Notes: a model not told the origin generated them from the sequence alone. A stretch of 64,000 nucleotides of DNA from Labilibaculum manganireducens (GCF_002843385.1 NZ_MVDE01000020.1:1-64000); one strand, 5' to 3'; positions 8,970 to 17,655 are shown, counted from the first letter of the stretch. Translations and numbers: made by a program.

Positions 8970-9737
8970 ATGAAAAAAGAAAATATAAATCTGAGCGATG
9001 CCGCAGTAAAGAATCACGAAGAACTCTGGCCAAATTACAAATCGAAAGCAATACAAACAGACCCAGAACTAATCGCGATTTTCGACAACTGGGCGTTTGA
9101 TGAAGTAATAACCCAAAGCTCAATCGACACTAAAACTCGTGTAATGATGATTATGGGTTCGTGTATTGCACTGGGAGCTTTAACCGAATACAAAATGTTT
9201 GTAAATGCAGCTTTGAATATAGGGGTTACTCCAATTGAAATTAAAGAAATAATTTACCAATCGATTGCTTATGTGGGCGTGGCAAAAGTAATTGACTTTC
9301 TTTATGCTTCAAATACAATAATGCTCGAACATGGCATTGAACTTCCTTTAGAAAACCAATCGGCAACAACGCCTGAAAATCGTGAGGCTAAAGGATTAGA
9401 ACTGATGAAAACAACCTTTGGCGAGCGAATTGAAGAAATACGCTACAATGCACCGGAAGACCAAAAACACATTCAGTACAACCTTGCTGCAAATTGCTTT
9501 GGCGATTATTACACCCGCAAAGGTTTGGATATAAAAATCCGTGAACTGCTTACATTTAGTATGCTTATTAGCATGGGTGGAACCGATTCGCAAGTTCGGG
9601 GGCATATTCAAGGCAACCTGAATGTTGGAAACAATCGTGAAACGCTTATCGGAATTACCACGCAACTTTTGCCATACATTGGTTATCCCCGGACACTTAA
9701 CGCTTTAAGCACAATTAACGAAATAACAAAACAATAA
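8970..9737 (+). CDS. Carboxymuconolactone decarboxylase family protein, two domains
   Basis: A 255-residue protein with two CMD/AhpD-like helical repeats. One is around residues 45-110 (MIMGSCIALGALTEYKMFVNAALNIG) and the second around 175-245 (IRELLTFSMLISMGGTDSQVRGH). CMD-fold proteins are decarboxylases, peroxidase partners or unknowns. The redox CxxC of AhpD is missing: one Cys remains in the first domain. An AhpD-type peroxidase role is therefore unlikely, and a lyase or binding role is possible. It lies third in the AraC-linked operon. Confidence 0.88.
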   Translation: MKKENINLSDAAVKNHEELWPNYKSKAIQTDPELIAIFDNWAFDEVITQSSIDTKTRVMMIMGSCIALGALTEYKMFVNAALNIGVTPIEIKEIIYQSIAYVGVAKVIDFLYASNTIMLEHGIELPLENQSATTPENREAKGLELMKTTFGERIEEIRYNAPEDQKHIQYNLAANCFGDYYTRKGLDIKIRELLTFSMLISMGGTDSQVRGHIQGNLNVGNNRETLIGITTQLLPYIGYPRTLNALSTINEITKQ

Positions 9738-9755
9738 ATCAATAAAAAGTTAGAT

Positions 9756-10940
9756 ATGGAAAATTTTAGTTTTTATGTACCAACAACCATTCATTTTGGC
9801 AAAGGGCAAATTGAAAATCTATCAAGTTCAATAAAACAGTTTGGAGGCAGCAAAGTACTGCTTGCCTATGGCGGTGGAAGTATTAAAAAGAATGGTATTT
9901 ACGATGCTGTAACTAATGAATTAAAAAAAGCAGATATAGATTTTGTTGATTGCGATGGAATCAAACCAAATCCTCCGGTTAGCGATGTAAGGAAAGGCAT
10001 ACAAATCTATCGTGAAAATTCGTGCGATTTTATACTTGCCGTTGGTGGTGGTTCTACCATTGATGCTGCCAAAGCAATTGCTGCCGGAGTTTGCTATGAT
10101 GGCGATGTTATGGATTTGATGGCTGGCGGACATGGAGAAATCAATGCAGCGGCTCCCTTGGCATCGGTACTGACTATGGCCGGAACCGGTAGTGAATTGG
10201 ATATGGGTGGTGTAATTACAGGAGAAAAGAACCATAAGAAGCATACCATTATGCATCCGTTTCTTTATCCTAAATTCTCAATTTTGGATCCTACCTATAC
10301 ATTCTCTGTTCCTGAAAAGCACTCGATGGCTGGCTGTTTCGATGCGCTTGACCATTTATTAGAATGCTATTTTGTGGCTGGAAGCGAAACCACTGATGTG
10401 CAGAATATGATGAATGAGGGCGTTATGCGGTCTATCATTAAAAATGCACCAAAAGTTTTAGCTAATCCTGAAGATTACGATGCCCGTGCAAATATTATGT
10501 GGGCGAGTTCTATGGCATTGGCAGGTTTTCAATTTGTGGCTGGTAAAAAAGGTTCAAAGTGGCCTATGCATGGAATGGGTCACGAATTGTCGAGTTTATA
10601 TGATATGACCCATGGTGTTACATTGGCATTAATTGCACCTTCGTATTTGGCTTACACATTAGAAAAAGCTCCCCAATACACTTGGCTGTTTGCGAATTTT
10701 GCACGAAACGTTTTTGGAGTAAGTGAAGCTGATGATGCTACTGCTGCTAAATTGGGTATTGGTAAAGTAAAGGAATTTGCTGATCGTATTAACATGCCTA
10801 AAAACCTGAAGGAAGCCGGAGTTGAAGAAAGTAAACTGGAATATTTAGCAGAAAAAGCAACTGAATGGGGCAGCCTTACTGCTTTATGCGAAATCAATAA
10901 AGATGATACTCTTGAAATTTTCAGAAGGGCTTTTAATTAA
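9756..10940 (+). CDS. Iron-containing alcohol dehydrogenase (BDH/YqhD type)
   Basis: A 394-residue group III alcohol dehydrogenase. NAD(P) is bound through GGGS loops (AYGGGSIKKNGIYD, AVGGGSTIDAAKAI). The metal site shows GCFDALDHLLE (Asp, His) and WPMHGMGHELS followed by DMTHGVTLAL (two His). It reduces aldehydes to alcohols with NADPH, like YqhD or butanol dehydrogenases. It is the last gene of the four-gene operon and is followed by a strong hairpin terminator. Control by the divergent AraC-type regulator is inferred. Confidence 0.92.
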   Translation: MENFSFYVPTTIHFGKGQIENLSSSIKQFGGSKVLLAYGGGSIKKNGIYDAVTNELKKADIDFVDCDGIKPNPPVSDVRKGIQIYRENSCDFILAVGGGSTIDAAKAIAAGVCYDGDVMDLMAGGHGEINAAAPLASVLTMAGTGSELDMGGVITGEKNHKKHTIMHPFLYPKFSILDPTYTFSVPEKHSMAGCFDALDHLLECYFVAGSETTDVQNMMNEGVMRSIIKNAPKVLANPEDYDARANIMWASSMALAGFQFVAGKKGSKWPMHGMGHELSSLYDMTHGVTLALIAPSYLAYTLEKAPQYTWLFANFARNVFGVSEADDATAAKLGIGKVKEFADRINMPKNLKEAGVEESKLEYLAEKATEWGSLTALCEINKDDTLEIFRRAFN

Positions 10941-10948
10941 ATGTTTTT

Positions 10949-10985
10949 TCGGGATACTCTTCTGTTTTGAGTATCCCGATTTAAT
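10949..10985 (+). terminator. Rho-independent terminator of the redox operon
   Basis: An 11-bp perfect stem (TCGGGATACTC at 10949-10959, GAGTATCCCGA at 10969-10979) with a 9-base loop starts 8 bases after the alcohol dehydrogenase stop and is followed by TTTAATTTAAT. Confidence 0.8.
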
Positions 10986-11065
10986 TTAATACACTTTGTA
11001 TGTTCTTCTTATTTACCGTTTAGCCCCAAATTGCTCATTAAAAACAAACTGATACGGATGAATCG

Positions 11066-11443
11066 ATGACCAAACAGACTACAGATGAATCACAAATAAT
11101 AAACCTTATCCGGTTATTTATAAAGTTGATGATTGATAGAGATACATCCCGGATGAATGAAATTGTGGATGAGAATCTCTCATTAACCCATATTACCGGT
11201 TACGTTCAACCGAAAAAGGAATGGTTTGCTGAAATTGTATCCGAAAGCATGAAATATTCTTCAGCCCAGACGGTATTTTCTAAAGCAGATATCAAAGGAG
11301 ATAAAGCGAAATGGGTCGTACGACACTTATTAGATGCACGAATTTGGGGTTCACGTGACATCTGGCGTTTACAGCAGACTTTTCAACTAGAGAAACGTGA
11401 TGAAAAATGGTTAATTCGGGAATCTGTTGCAACGATTTTTTGA
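11066..11443 (+). CDS. Nuclear transport factor 2 (SnoaL/DUF4440-like) family protein
   Basis: A 125-residue protein with the NTF2-like cone fold pattern: an N-terminal helix (DESQIINLIRLFIKLMIDRD), then DENLSLTHITGYVQPKKEWF, and C-terminal strands with RLQQTFQLEKRDEKWLIRESVAT. Members are small enzymes or ligand-binding proteins, and no catalytic residue can be named here. It stands alone after the terminator of the redox operon; in Bacteroidetes such genes often follow aldo/keto reductase clusters. The DNA after it is non-coding for 520 bases. Confidence 0.75.
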   Translation: MTKQTTDESQIINLIRLFIKLMIDRDTSRMNEIVDENLSLTHITGYVQPKKEWFAEIVSESMKYSSAQTVFSKADIKGDKAKWVVRHLLDARIWGSRDIWRLQQTFQLEKRDEKWLIRESVATIF

Positions 11444-11965
11444 TAATAACATAAATTTTGGTTTTTTCCCCCCTTAAAAAACAAAATAAATTCGTGCTTC
11501 GCTGCAAGGTCAGAGCAGATGATAAAGTAAAAGTTTAAATTTGTAGAGAAACGTAACGGATTGACAGTGAATCACGAACACCAGAACATAATACTGAATA
11601 TACAAAATGGGCGAGATTGTACTAAATTCGAACGCTATAGCCCGCTATTAATTATTGCGGTTTGATAAGTTTGAAGCCTGCAATTGCCCACATTTAAAAT
11701 TGGCTGCAGTAATATGGACAATAATTACTCAAAAAGTGCCTTATCAGCCACCGGCATCTCATTTGTTTTTAGACCAGAAGAGAAAATTAAAGCTTGTTTC
11801 AAGAATAAAGAAAAATATTATTAAGTTTGACATAAAGCCATAAGATATTGGGTTTTGCAACTTTGAGTCCAGAATTTTGACCTTAGTCAGAATTAAAAAA
11901 AGACAACTGTAGTGCACAGGATAATTTATTGTAAATTTATGATCGAGTAATAAAAGCAGATATAA
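11444..11965. other. Non-coding stretch
   Basis: No gene is supported. A 62-codon open frame (11655-11843) has no family features and poor coding character. CGAACGCTATAGCCCGCTATTAA near 11628 is the only notable block; it resembles the GC-rich parts of the other spacers. No clear promoter for the gene at 11966 was found. Confidence 0.4.
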
Positions 11966-12481
11966 ATGAGAAATACATTTAAAATATTAGTTATAGCCCT
12001 GATTATTGGTTCCTGCAACGAAAAAGAAACTGATAAATACCCTGTTCGGCAAGCAGACTGGAAAAGCAAACAAGCTAATATTGAGAAATTTGATGAGTTT
12101 TTTCAAGGAAAAACATATCTTCCGGTCTACTCTCATATATACCATATTCATGAGCATCGTACATTTGACCTTACAAGTACTGTTAGTATTCGGAATATTT
12201 CACCAACCGATTCTGTTTATATTTTAAAGGCTGACTATTATAATACCATTGGAGAAAATATTCGACAGTATATTAAAAAGCCTATTTTTTTAAGACCATT
12301 AGAAACCTTGGAAATAATCATTGAAGAACAAGACATGGAGGGAGGTTCGGGAGCAAATTTCGTTTTTGACTGGGCAAAAAGAAATGATATAAATCCGCCG
12401 TTGTTTGAGGCTGTAATGATTTCAACATATGGCCAACAAGGATTATCATTTACTACAAGAGGACTACCTGTATTTGAATAA
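11966..12481 (+). CDS. DUF3124 lipoprotein
   Basis: A 171-residue lipoprotein. The N-terminus has a signal peptide ending in the lipobox IIGSC (Cys about 17), so it should be anchored to the outside of a membrane. The body matches the DUF3124 pattern: TYLPVYSHIYHIHEH, STVSIRNISPTDSVYI, ADYYNTIGENIRQYI, IIEEQDMEGGSGANFVFDW and a final VMISTYGQQGLSF. The function of DUF3124 is unknown. It is followed directly by an 89-bp repeat unit and marC. Confidence 0.88.
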   Translation: MRNTFKILVIALIIGSCNEKETDKYPVRQADWKSKQANIEKFDEFFQGKTYLPVYSHIYHIHEHRTFDLTSTVSIRNISPTDSVYILKADYYNTIGENIRQYIKKPIFLRPLETLEIIIEEQDMEGGSGANFVFDWAKRNDINPPLFEAVMISTYGQQGLSFTTRGLPVFE

Positions 12482-12482
12482 T

Positions 12483-12571
12483 ATGCAACGAGCCATGAGA
12501 AGACTTTTTTCGCACACGAGGATGGCTAAGCTGGCGAGTTCCATGTGGCAATAAAAAAACAAATTAGACAA
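12483..12571 (+). repeat. 89-bp repeat unit, copy upstream of marC
   Basis: A unit running from ATGCAAC (12483) to the ATGAAAG that is the marC start (12572), spacing 89 bp. It aligns by eye with the insert in the glyoxalase gene: CCATG, CACAC.GAG.GATG, GTTCCATGTGGCA and an A-rich tail. It contains a possible 23-codon open frame beginning MQRAMRRLFSHTR that stops inside the unit. This is a diverged member of the family also found at 14836, 51011 and 53795. Confidence 0.5.
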
Positions 12572-13180
12572 ATGAAAGAATTAATTAACACCATACTATT
12601 GTTAATTGCAGTGATAGACCCTTTGGGTTCGATTCCTGTTTATTTAGAAGCAACCAAGCATTTTGACAAAATACATAAGAGAAAAATTGCAATTAATGCT
12701 TCAATAACAGCTTTTTTAGTCCTTTTATTTTTTATTGTTGTTGGTCAGATTATACTTGAGGGCATGGATATTACCCTTGAAGCCTTTCAAATTTCGGGTG
12801 GCGTGATTCTATTTCTATTTGCTCTTACAATGATATTTGGTGAAGGAAAACCAGAATCTGAGAAACACTTAATAAAAGATTACAAACATGTAACCGTTTT
12901 TCCTGTTGCAGTTCCTTCAATAGCCTCACCTGGTGCTATAATGGCAGTTGTATTGCTAACTGATAATCATATTTATTCATTAAACCAACAAGTTACTACG
13001 ACATTAATGCTTTTGATTGTGGTTACAATTACATGTATTTTACTGCTTGCATCAAATTTCATTCACAAGAGAATAGGAGAATCCGGAATTATTGTGATTA
13101 GTAAAATTATGGGCTTGATTTTGGCATCATACGCAGCGCAAAGTATTTTGAGTGGAGTAAAAGAGTTTTTTATGAATTAA
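12572..13180 (+). CDS. MarC family integral membrane protein
   Basis: About 202 residues with six predicted membrane helices. The family signature IDPLGSIPVYLE lies near the N-terminus, and VPSIASPGAIMAVVLL and IMGLILASYAAQSILSGV follow. MarC/YhcE proteins are inner-membrane proteins of unknown transport role. The ATG at 12572 is preferred over a GTG nine codons upstream (12545), because family members start a few residues before the first helix and the upstream codons lie within an 89-bp repeat unit whose copies elsewhere also end at ATGAAA. Confidence 0.9.
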   Translation: MKELINTILLLIAVIDPLGSIPVYLEATKHFDKIHKRKIAINASITAFLVLLFFIVVGQIILEGMDITLEAFQISGGVILFLFALTMIFGEGKPESEKHLIKDYKHVTVFPVAVPSIASPGAIMAVVLLTDNHIYSLNQQVTTTLMLLIVVTITCILLLASNFIHKRIGESGIIVISKIMGLILASYAAQSILSGVKEFFMN

Positions 13181-13183
13181 GTA

Positions 13184-13345
13184 ATAAAAGCACACAACAA
13201 GCGGTTATTAGGCATGGCGGGGTTTTCCGGATGTAAATGTTGTTGCTCGCATTTAAAGTTGGTGTCCCTTGATAAGTAATCGCCCTGTAATCCGCCAATT
13301 TGTTTTTAGACAAACTAACGATAGCGCTCATTAGTGCAAAGCTGA
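13184..13345 (+). other. Structured spacer, attC-like
   Basis: No gene is seen. The segment opens with ACACAACAAGCGGTTATTAGGCA and closes with AACTAACGATAGCGCTCATTAG shortly before the next start. GC-rich blocks (GGCGGGGTTTTCC) in an AT-rich background and the position directly after a stop codon are shared with the spacers at 3670 and 21358. The next gene belongs to a family first described from integron cassettes. I infer an attC-like site with low certainty. Confidence 0.3.
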
Positions 13346-13352
13346 GAAAAGA

Positions 13353-13832
13353 ATGGTAGAGATAAAACAAAATATTCAGGTTTATGGACTTGTTACAGAA
13401 TTGACAAAATCTCAGACTGATAATTCTAAAATAATTCAGAAACATTGGAAAATATTTAATGAAGAATTGAATAGATTAAAACTTAATCAGAACGGTGGTA
13501 ATTGGACAAAATATGGAATAACATTTAAAACTGATGAAAGATATTTTTACTTGGCAGGAATCCCGTCAAATAAAAAAATGGTTCCTGATTACTTTATAAA
13601 TAAAGAAATACCAAAGGGTGAATACGAAATATTTACACATCAAGGAAAAATGGAAAATATAAAACGAACACTTCACGAGATTTATAAGGTAATTTTGCCA
13701 AAATCAGAATTAAAGATTGAAGACCAAAGAACGACGGGATTTTTTCATTTTGAAAAATATGATCATCGTTTTCAATGGAATAAACAAACTTCAATGCTTG
13801 ATATTTATCTGCCACTAAATACGAGAATGTAA
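13353..13832 (+). CDS. Effector-binding (Cass2/GyrI-like) domain protein
   Basis: A 159-residue stand-alone ligand-binding domain of the AraC-effector/GyrI-like fold. The sequence shows NIQVYGLVTELTKSQTDN at the start, GGNWTKYGITFKTDERYFYLAGIPS in the centre, and FFHFEKYDHRFQWN followed by LDIYLPL at the end, the typical finish of this fold. Cass2 proteins of this kind bind cationic drugs and were found in integron gene cassettes. No DNA-binding domain is attached. The DUF3781 gene follows 10 bases later. Placement in the family is by pattern recognition only. Confidence 0.75.
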   Translation: MVEIKQNIQVYGLVTELTKSQTDNSKIIQKHWKIFNEELNRLKLNQNGGNWTKYGITFKTDERYFYLAGIPSNKKMVPDYFINKEIPKGEYEIFTHQGKMENIKRTLHEIYKVILPKSELKIEDQRTTGFFHFEKYDHRFQWNKQTSMLDIYLPLNTRM

Positions 13833-13842
13833 ATGTGACAAT

Positions 13843-14109
13843 ATGAATAAGATTAATTATAAAAAAGAAATTTTAGAAAATATTTGTTACACAGACCTTG
13901 TTTATGGAAGAATTAACAAGAAACTAAACTTAGCGCTTTCAAAAGATCAAATTGAGAAAATGATTCTCACAATTATCAAAGAAACAGATGAGATAGAATT
14001 TCATAAAAAAGGAAAAAATATCTATATAAATAATATGGACAGAAATATTCGTTTGACAATTAATTCTTTTACGAATAGAATAATTACAGCAGCTAAAATA
14101 AATGGATAA
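13843..14109 (+). CDS. DUF3781 domain protein
   Basis: An 88-residue protein with the DUF3781 pattern: ILENICYTDLVYGRINKKLN at the N-terminus, KDQIEKMILTIIKET in the middle, then KGKNIYINNMDRNIRLTINS and RIITAAKI at the end. The function is unknown. The short length is normal for the family. It begins 10 bases after the effector-binding gene, and its stop codon overlaps the original ATG (14102) of the broken Crp-type gene by 8 bases, so the three formed an operon. Confidence 0.85.
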   Translation: MNKINYKKEILENICYTDLVYGRINKKLNLALSKDQIEKMILTIIKETDEIEFHKKGKNIYINNMDRNIRLTINSFTNRIITAAKING

Positions 14110-14663
14110 CCTTTTAAAATATATTCAATCGCAACAGTATTTTCTGATAAAAGTTGGGATTTACTTCAATTTGCATTAACGAAAAGAAAAATGAATTTCT
14201 ACTTCAACAAGGGCAAGTCTGTAATTCACTCTTTTATATTGATAAAGGTTTTTGTAAAAGCTTCTTCGAGATTGATGGTGCAATAAAAAATACAGCTTTC
14301 TATTTTGAGAATGAAATTGCCACAAATATTAAGAGTTTTGAAAGTGGACAAAGATCTGATTCTAATCTGATTGCATGTGAACCTTTAACTGTAATTATCT
14401 TTGATAAGGATAAATTATTTCAAATTGCTAAAGAGTCAATAGAAATAGAAACCTTAGGGCGTAATTGCATTCGTTCATTTGCGGCGAAACAAGAAGAATT
14501 CTCAAATCTGTATAAGCTTTACTCTCCGCAAGAACGTTTCGAATATTTAGAAAAAAATTATCCCAGCATTATACAAAGGGTATCGCTAACACAATTATCC
14601 TCGTTTCTTGGTATTTCAAGAGAAACATTAAGCAGAATAAGAAAACGCAGATTTCATAAGTGA
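14102..14663 (+). pseudogene. Crp/Fnr family regulator, frameshifted at the N-terminus
   Basis: The intact portion (from about 14190) encodes a cyclic-nucleotide-binding-like sensor (GQVCNSLFYIDKGFCKSFFE, ENEIATNIKSF) and a C-terminal helix-turn-helix (SLTQLSSFLGISRETLSRIRK). The real start appears to be ATG 14102 (MDNLLKYIQSQQYF). One base is missing at about 14143, after which the protein continues in another frame (SDKSWDLLQFALTKRK). A second indel in the A-rich run at 14181-14192 shifts it into the main frame. A TTG at 14154 only marks the open part. Two indels make a functional product unlikely. Confidence 0.75.
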
Positions 14664-14737
14664 TTTTGTGACAATTGATACAGTTAATACTAAAAGTAGA
14701 ATTAGATATTTGTATAAATAATTTAAATACAGAGTTT

Positions 14738-15243
14738 ATGCAAAATTTAAAGAAAATAGATTCGGAAACCAATATTTTAACTTGGTTTGAGATACCCGTT
14801 ACTAATACAGGGAGAGCAAAAACGTTTTATGAAACGTCCATGCCAAAGCGATTTTGACACACAGGGAGATGATTATATGGTAAGTTCCATATGACAAAAA
14901 CTTAAAATTATAATCATATGAAACAATTCTGGATATTAAAATGACTACCCGCATTTTTCCAGAGACTAATGAAGAACTGACTTTTTTTCCTTATAATCCA
15001 GATGTTATTCAGGCAACATCCGGAAGGGTTACAGGCGTTCTGACTAAATCAGATACAAATACACCTTCAAATTGTGGAGCACTTATTTATATCAATACAA
15101 GTCCAGAAATTCAACTCATATTGGATAAAGTTGAGAAAGCTGGAGGTAAAATACTGGAACCTAAGACTTCAATGCCTTTTGGATTTATTGCTGTAATTGT
15201 TGATTCTGAAGGAAACAGAATAGGACTTCATTCAGAGAAGTAA
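14738..15243 (+). pseudogene. Glyoxalase/VOC family protein split by an 89-bp insertion
   Basis: The first part (14738-14835) reads ILTWFEIPVTNTGRAKTFYE, the opening of a vicinal-oxygen-chelate domain. The second part (14925-15243) continues ILDIKMTTRIFPET through to IAVIVDSEGNRIGLHSEK. Removing bases 14836-14924 restores one uninterrupted frame of 138 residues across the joint (FYET-ILDIKM), so the gene was intact before the insertion. The insert is flanked by an 8-bp direct repeat TATGAAAC. The 3' part still has an ATG at 14941 but would lack the first metal-binding strand. VOC proteins are small metal enzymes or drug-binding proteins. Confidence 0.85.
14836..14924 (+). repeat. 89-bp mobile-like repeat inserted in the VOC gene
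   Basis: The insert begins GTCCATGCCAAAGCGATTTT and ends with the second TATGAAAC. It matches the minus strand of 51101-51196 closely: the first 20 bases are identical, and GACA.ACAGG.AGATGATTAT and AAGTTCCAT.TGAC follow. A small hairpin ATATGG-TAAGTT-CCATAT lies in it, as does a 9-bp inverted repeat ATGATTATA/TATAATCAT. From the preceding ATGAAAC there is a 21-codon open frame (MKRPCQSDFDTQGDDYMVSSI with a stop after it). Ends are not inverted repeats. Confidence 0.8.
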
Positions 15244-15424
15244 AAACACCGAACAACAGCTAATATAAGTAATCTGGGTTTTGGTAGTTAGGTATACAAA
15301 AAAGAAAATTAGTAACGGCTTGACAAAACAGTGGCTTCGAAACCCCACCCTACTCATATTGGCGAACCGTCAGACTATCTAGAAACCTTGATAAGTTGTT
15401 GACAAGTAATCACAATTTAAAGTT

Positions 15425-15639
15425 ATGGCAGAAAAAAGAAACTCAATTTTAGCAGGATCACATAATTTCAATGTTCAAAACCATGGAGAGAGTATAGACC
15501 TTAATCAAATCCAAATACCATAGGAATTATTTCGAATGGACTTATAATTAAAAAAAATGATGGGAAGACAGAAAAATTCGTTGTTATTGGCAGACGAATT
15601 TGGAAGGAAGAAATTGAGAAATTAAAATCTGACAGCTAA
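15425..15639 (+). pseudogene. Small hypothetical gene with one frameshift
   Basis: ATG 15425 opens MAEKRNSILAGSHNF and runs to a stop at 15521. The next frame continues naturally (IGIISNGLIIKKNDGKTEKF, then VVIGRRIWKEEIEKLKSDS) to a stop at 15639. One missing base in the ...CAAATACCATAGG... stretch near 15520 explains the break and gives a 71-residue protein. The family is not recognised. It is the type of small cargo gene found between the structured spacers. Confidence 0.4.
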
Positions 15640-15759
15640 AAAAACAGATGATAATCCTGAATAATATAAAAAAGCATAAACCGCCAACATTATGCATATG
15701 TAAGGCAGGGAAAGTGCTAAATATTAAGGTGTGTAATCCGCTCAAGCTATGCAGCAGTT

Positions 15760-15827
15760 TGTCAGTAAAGTATCAAGCAATCTGCCACTACTCGACCAAT
15801 CTTCCGTTGACTGCTACTTTACTGACA
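15760..15827. other. Long stem-loop, 13-bp perfect arms
   Basis: TGTCAGTAAAGTA (15760-15772) and TACTTTACTGACA (15815-15827) are perfect inverted repeats around a 42-base loop. It lies 17 bases beyond the stop of the minus-strand MDR gene. There is no U-rich tail on either side, so it is not a clean terminator. An attC-like fold or a transcript-stabilising 3' hairpin are alternatives. Confidence 0.5.
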
Positions 15828-15844
15828 CCGCTCCAAAAAACAAA

Positions 15845-16846
15845 CTACTTGACTTTGACAACAACCTTTCCTTTAGCACGACCACTTTCTACGTATGCTA
15901 AAGCATCGTTAGTTTGCTCAAATGGAAAAATCTTGTCTAAAACAGGCTTTAATGCTCCCGATTCGATAAGGCTTGAAATTTGACTTAATTGTGCTCCATC
16001 AGCTCTCATAAAAAGAAACGAATAATGGACTCCTAATTTTGAAGCTTTTTTACGAACTCCAGAACTAATAAGTGACAAGATAATTTTGACAAACCAAGGT
16101 GCGCCAATTGCTTTTGCAAAATCAGCGGTTGGAGGACCTGAAATAGAGATTAGTTTACCTCCATGTTTCAAAATTCGCAACGACTTTTCCAATGTTTTTG
16201 CATCCTGACTGTTCAATACCACATCATAGTCTTTCAAAATACTTTCAAAATCCTGGGATTTATAGTCAATTAAAACATCTGCTCCCAATTCTTTGAGCAT
16301 TGGGAAGCTTTTCTCGCTAGCTGTAGCAGCTACAGTAGCACCTAAATGTTTGGCTAACTGAATGGCAATGGTTCCAACACCACCCGATCCTGCCTGTATA
16401 AATACTTTTTGCCCTTTCTTTAGGTCTGCTTTTTCAATAAGAGCCTGCCAAACCGTTAGTGCAACCAATGGAATCGAAGCTGCTTGCTCCATGGTTAAGT
16501 TTTTAGGCTTAAGGGCTATATCTTTTTCATCTATGGCAATAAACTCTGCCAATGTCCCGATGCGAAAATCAGCAGGACGTGAATAGACTTCATCACCGAC
16601 TTTGAATTTTTTCACATTTTTCCCAACCTTGGCCACTACACCGGCAACATCGTGTCCTAAAACTAATGGAAGTTTATAAGGCAGAATCAGTTTAAACTCT
16701 CCTGTTTTTATTTTGGAGTCTAAAAGATTTAACCCTGATGCATGTATCTCTACTAAAACATCGTTGTCTTTCACTTCCAGCACAGGTACATCAGCAAGTT
16801 GTAACAGTTCTTTTTTGCTGTATTTTTGAATAGTATATGCTTTCAT
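15845..16846 (-). CDS. MDR-family NADP-dependent reductase (zinc-free, quinone reductase-like)
   Basis: A medium-chain dehydrogenase/reductase of about 333 residues. It has an N-terminal GroES-like domain (VPVLEVKDNDVLVEIHASGLN, LPLVLGHDVAGVVAKVG), the coenzyme loop AGSGGVGTIAIQLAKHLGA, and the C-terminal FPFEQTNDALAYVESGRAKG. Structural and catalytic zinc ligands are absent, as in zeta-crystallin-type NADPH:quinone or enone reductases. ATG 16846 (MKAYTIQKYSK) is preferred over 16861, because the same MKAYTI start survives as a stub at 20062. Last gene of the OYE-SDR-SDR-MDR minus-strand cluster. Confidence 0.9.
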   Translation of the reverse strand: MKAYTIQKYSKKELLQLADVPVLEVKDNDVLVEIHASGLNLLDSKIKTGEFKLILPYKLPLVLGHDVAGVVAKVGKNVKKFKVGDEVYSRPADFRIGTLAEFIAIDEKDIALKPKNLTMEQAASIPLVALTVWQALIEKADLKKGQKVFIQAGSGGVGTIAIQLAKHLGATVAATASEKSFPMLKELGADVLIDYKSQDFESILKDYDVVLNSQDAKTLEKSLRILKHGGKLISISGPPTADFAKAIGAPWFVKIILSLISSGVRKKASKLGVHYSFLFMRADGAQLSQISSLIESGALKPVLDKIFPFEQTNDALAYVESGRAKGKVVVKVK

Positions 16847-16860
16847 ATTTCTGTATATCA

Positions 16861-17628
16861 TTATGCTTTTAATACCAAGTCTGATTTCTTCGGATTAATC
16901 AATCCAAAAGTCAGTTTTGGAAAAATTCGGCTAAACATATAAATCAATTTTGAGTCTCCTACACGAATAGTGTACTGGTCTTTTTCCAGACCTCTTATCA
17001 ATTCTTTTACCAGTTTTTCGGGACTTATTTTTTTATCATCACGATCAGCTACCATATCTGTATCTACCAAAGGAGGTAATAATTCAAAAATTTTCACATT
17101 ACTGTTCAAAATTTTTAAATGACCTCTTAAAGATTTGGTGTAGAACGCCAAGGCCGATTTTGATGCTGAATAGGTAGCTTCAATCATTGAGGGTACAATG
17201 CTCAGAATAGAAGTGGTATTGATGATTGCACCTTCTTTTCTTGCTTTCAGCATTTCAATGAAAAAATTGTTCAACCTGATTACACCTAGGTAGTTAACCT
17301 CCATTTCATATACTGCACCTTCCAAATGTTTATCATTGGCAATACCTAAATTAGCAGGTGCCACACCGACACCTGCATTGTTGTACAAAATATCTATACC
17401 ACCCAATTCCTGGACTTTATTGAAAAGAGATCGGGCATCTGCTTCATTACCAGCATCACTCTTGATGGCTGTCAATTGAGGATACAGTTTTTTTACTGCA
17501 TCCAGCTTGGCCTGATTTCTCCCCGTAACGATAACTTTCGCCCCAATTTCCAAAAATTGCTTTGCTGCTTCCAGTCCTATGCCCGATCCGCCACCTGTTA
17601 TCAGAATTGCTTTTCCTTTTAAATTCAT
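16861..17628 (-). CDS. SDR family oxidoreductase
   Basis: A 255-residue short-chain dehydrogenase/reductase. It has the cofactor motif TGGGSGIG near residue 11, NNAG near 88, a catalytic Ser in NTTSILS, and the YSASK catalytic pair near 160. NADPH preference is suggested by TGRNQAK after the second strand. It is clearly paralogous to the SDR at 20075 (same length; NLGxxNxxHLEGAxYEM shared), and both are followed by an MDR start, so the pair arose by duplication of a module. The substrate is unknown; the neighbours suggest reduction of carbonyl or enone compounds. Confidence 0.9.
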   Translation of the reverse strand: MNLKGKAILITGGGSGIGLEAAKQFLEIGAKVIVTGRNQAKLDAVKKLYPQLTAIKSDAGNEADARSLFNKVQELGGIDILYNNAGVGVAPANLGIANDKHLEGAVYEMEVNYLGVIRLNNFFIEMLKARKEGAIINTTSILSIVPSMIEATYSASKSALAFYTKSLRGHLKILNSNVKIFELLPPLVDTDMVADRDDKKISPEKLVKELIRGLEKDQYTIRVGDSKLIYMFSRIFPKLTFGLINPKKSDLVLKA

Positions 17629-17655
17629 TTCAAGTTAGTTTTAAAATTATATTGA

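Noticed and set aside
11655-11843. 62-codon open frame
   Set aside because: No start context, family features or neighbours supporting a gene; composition is like the surrounding non-coding DNA.
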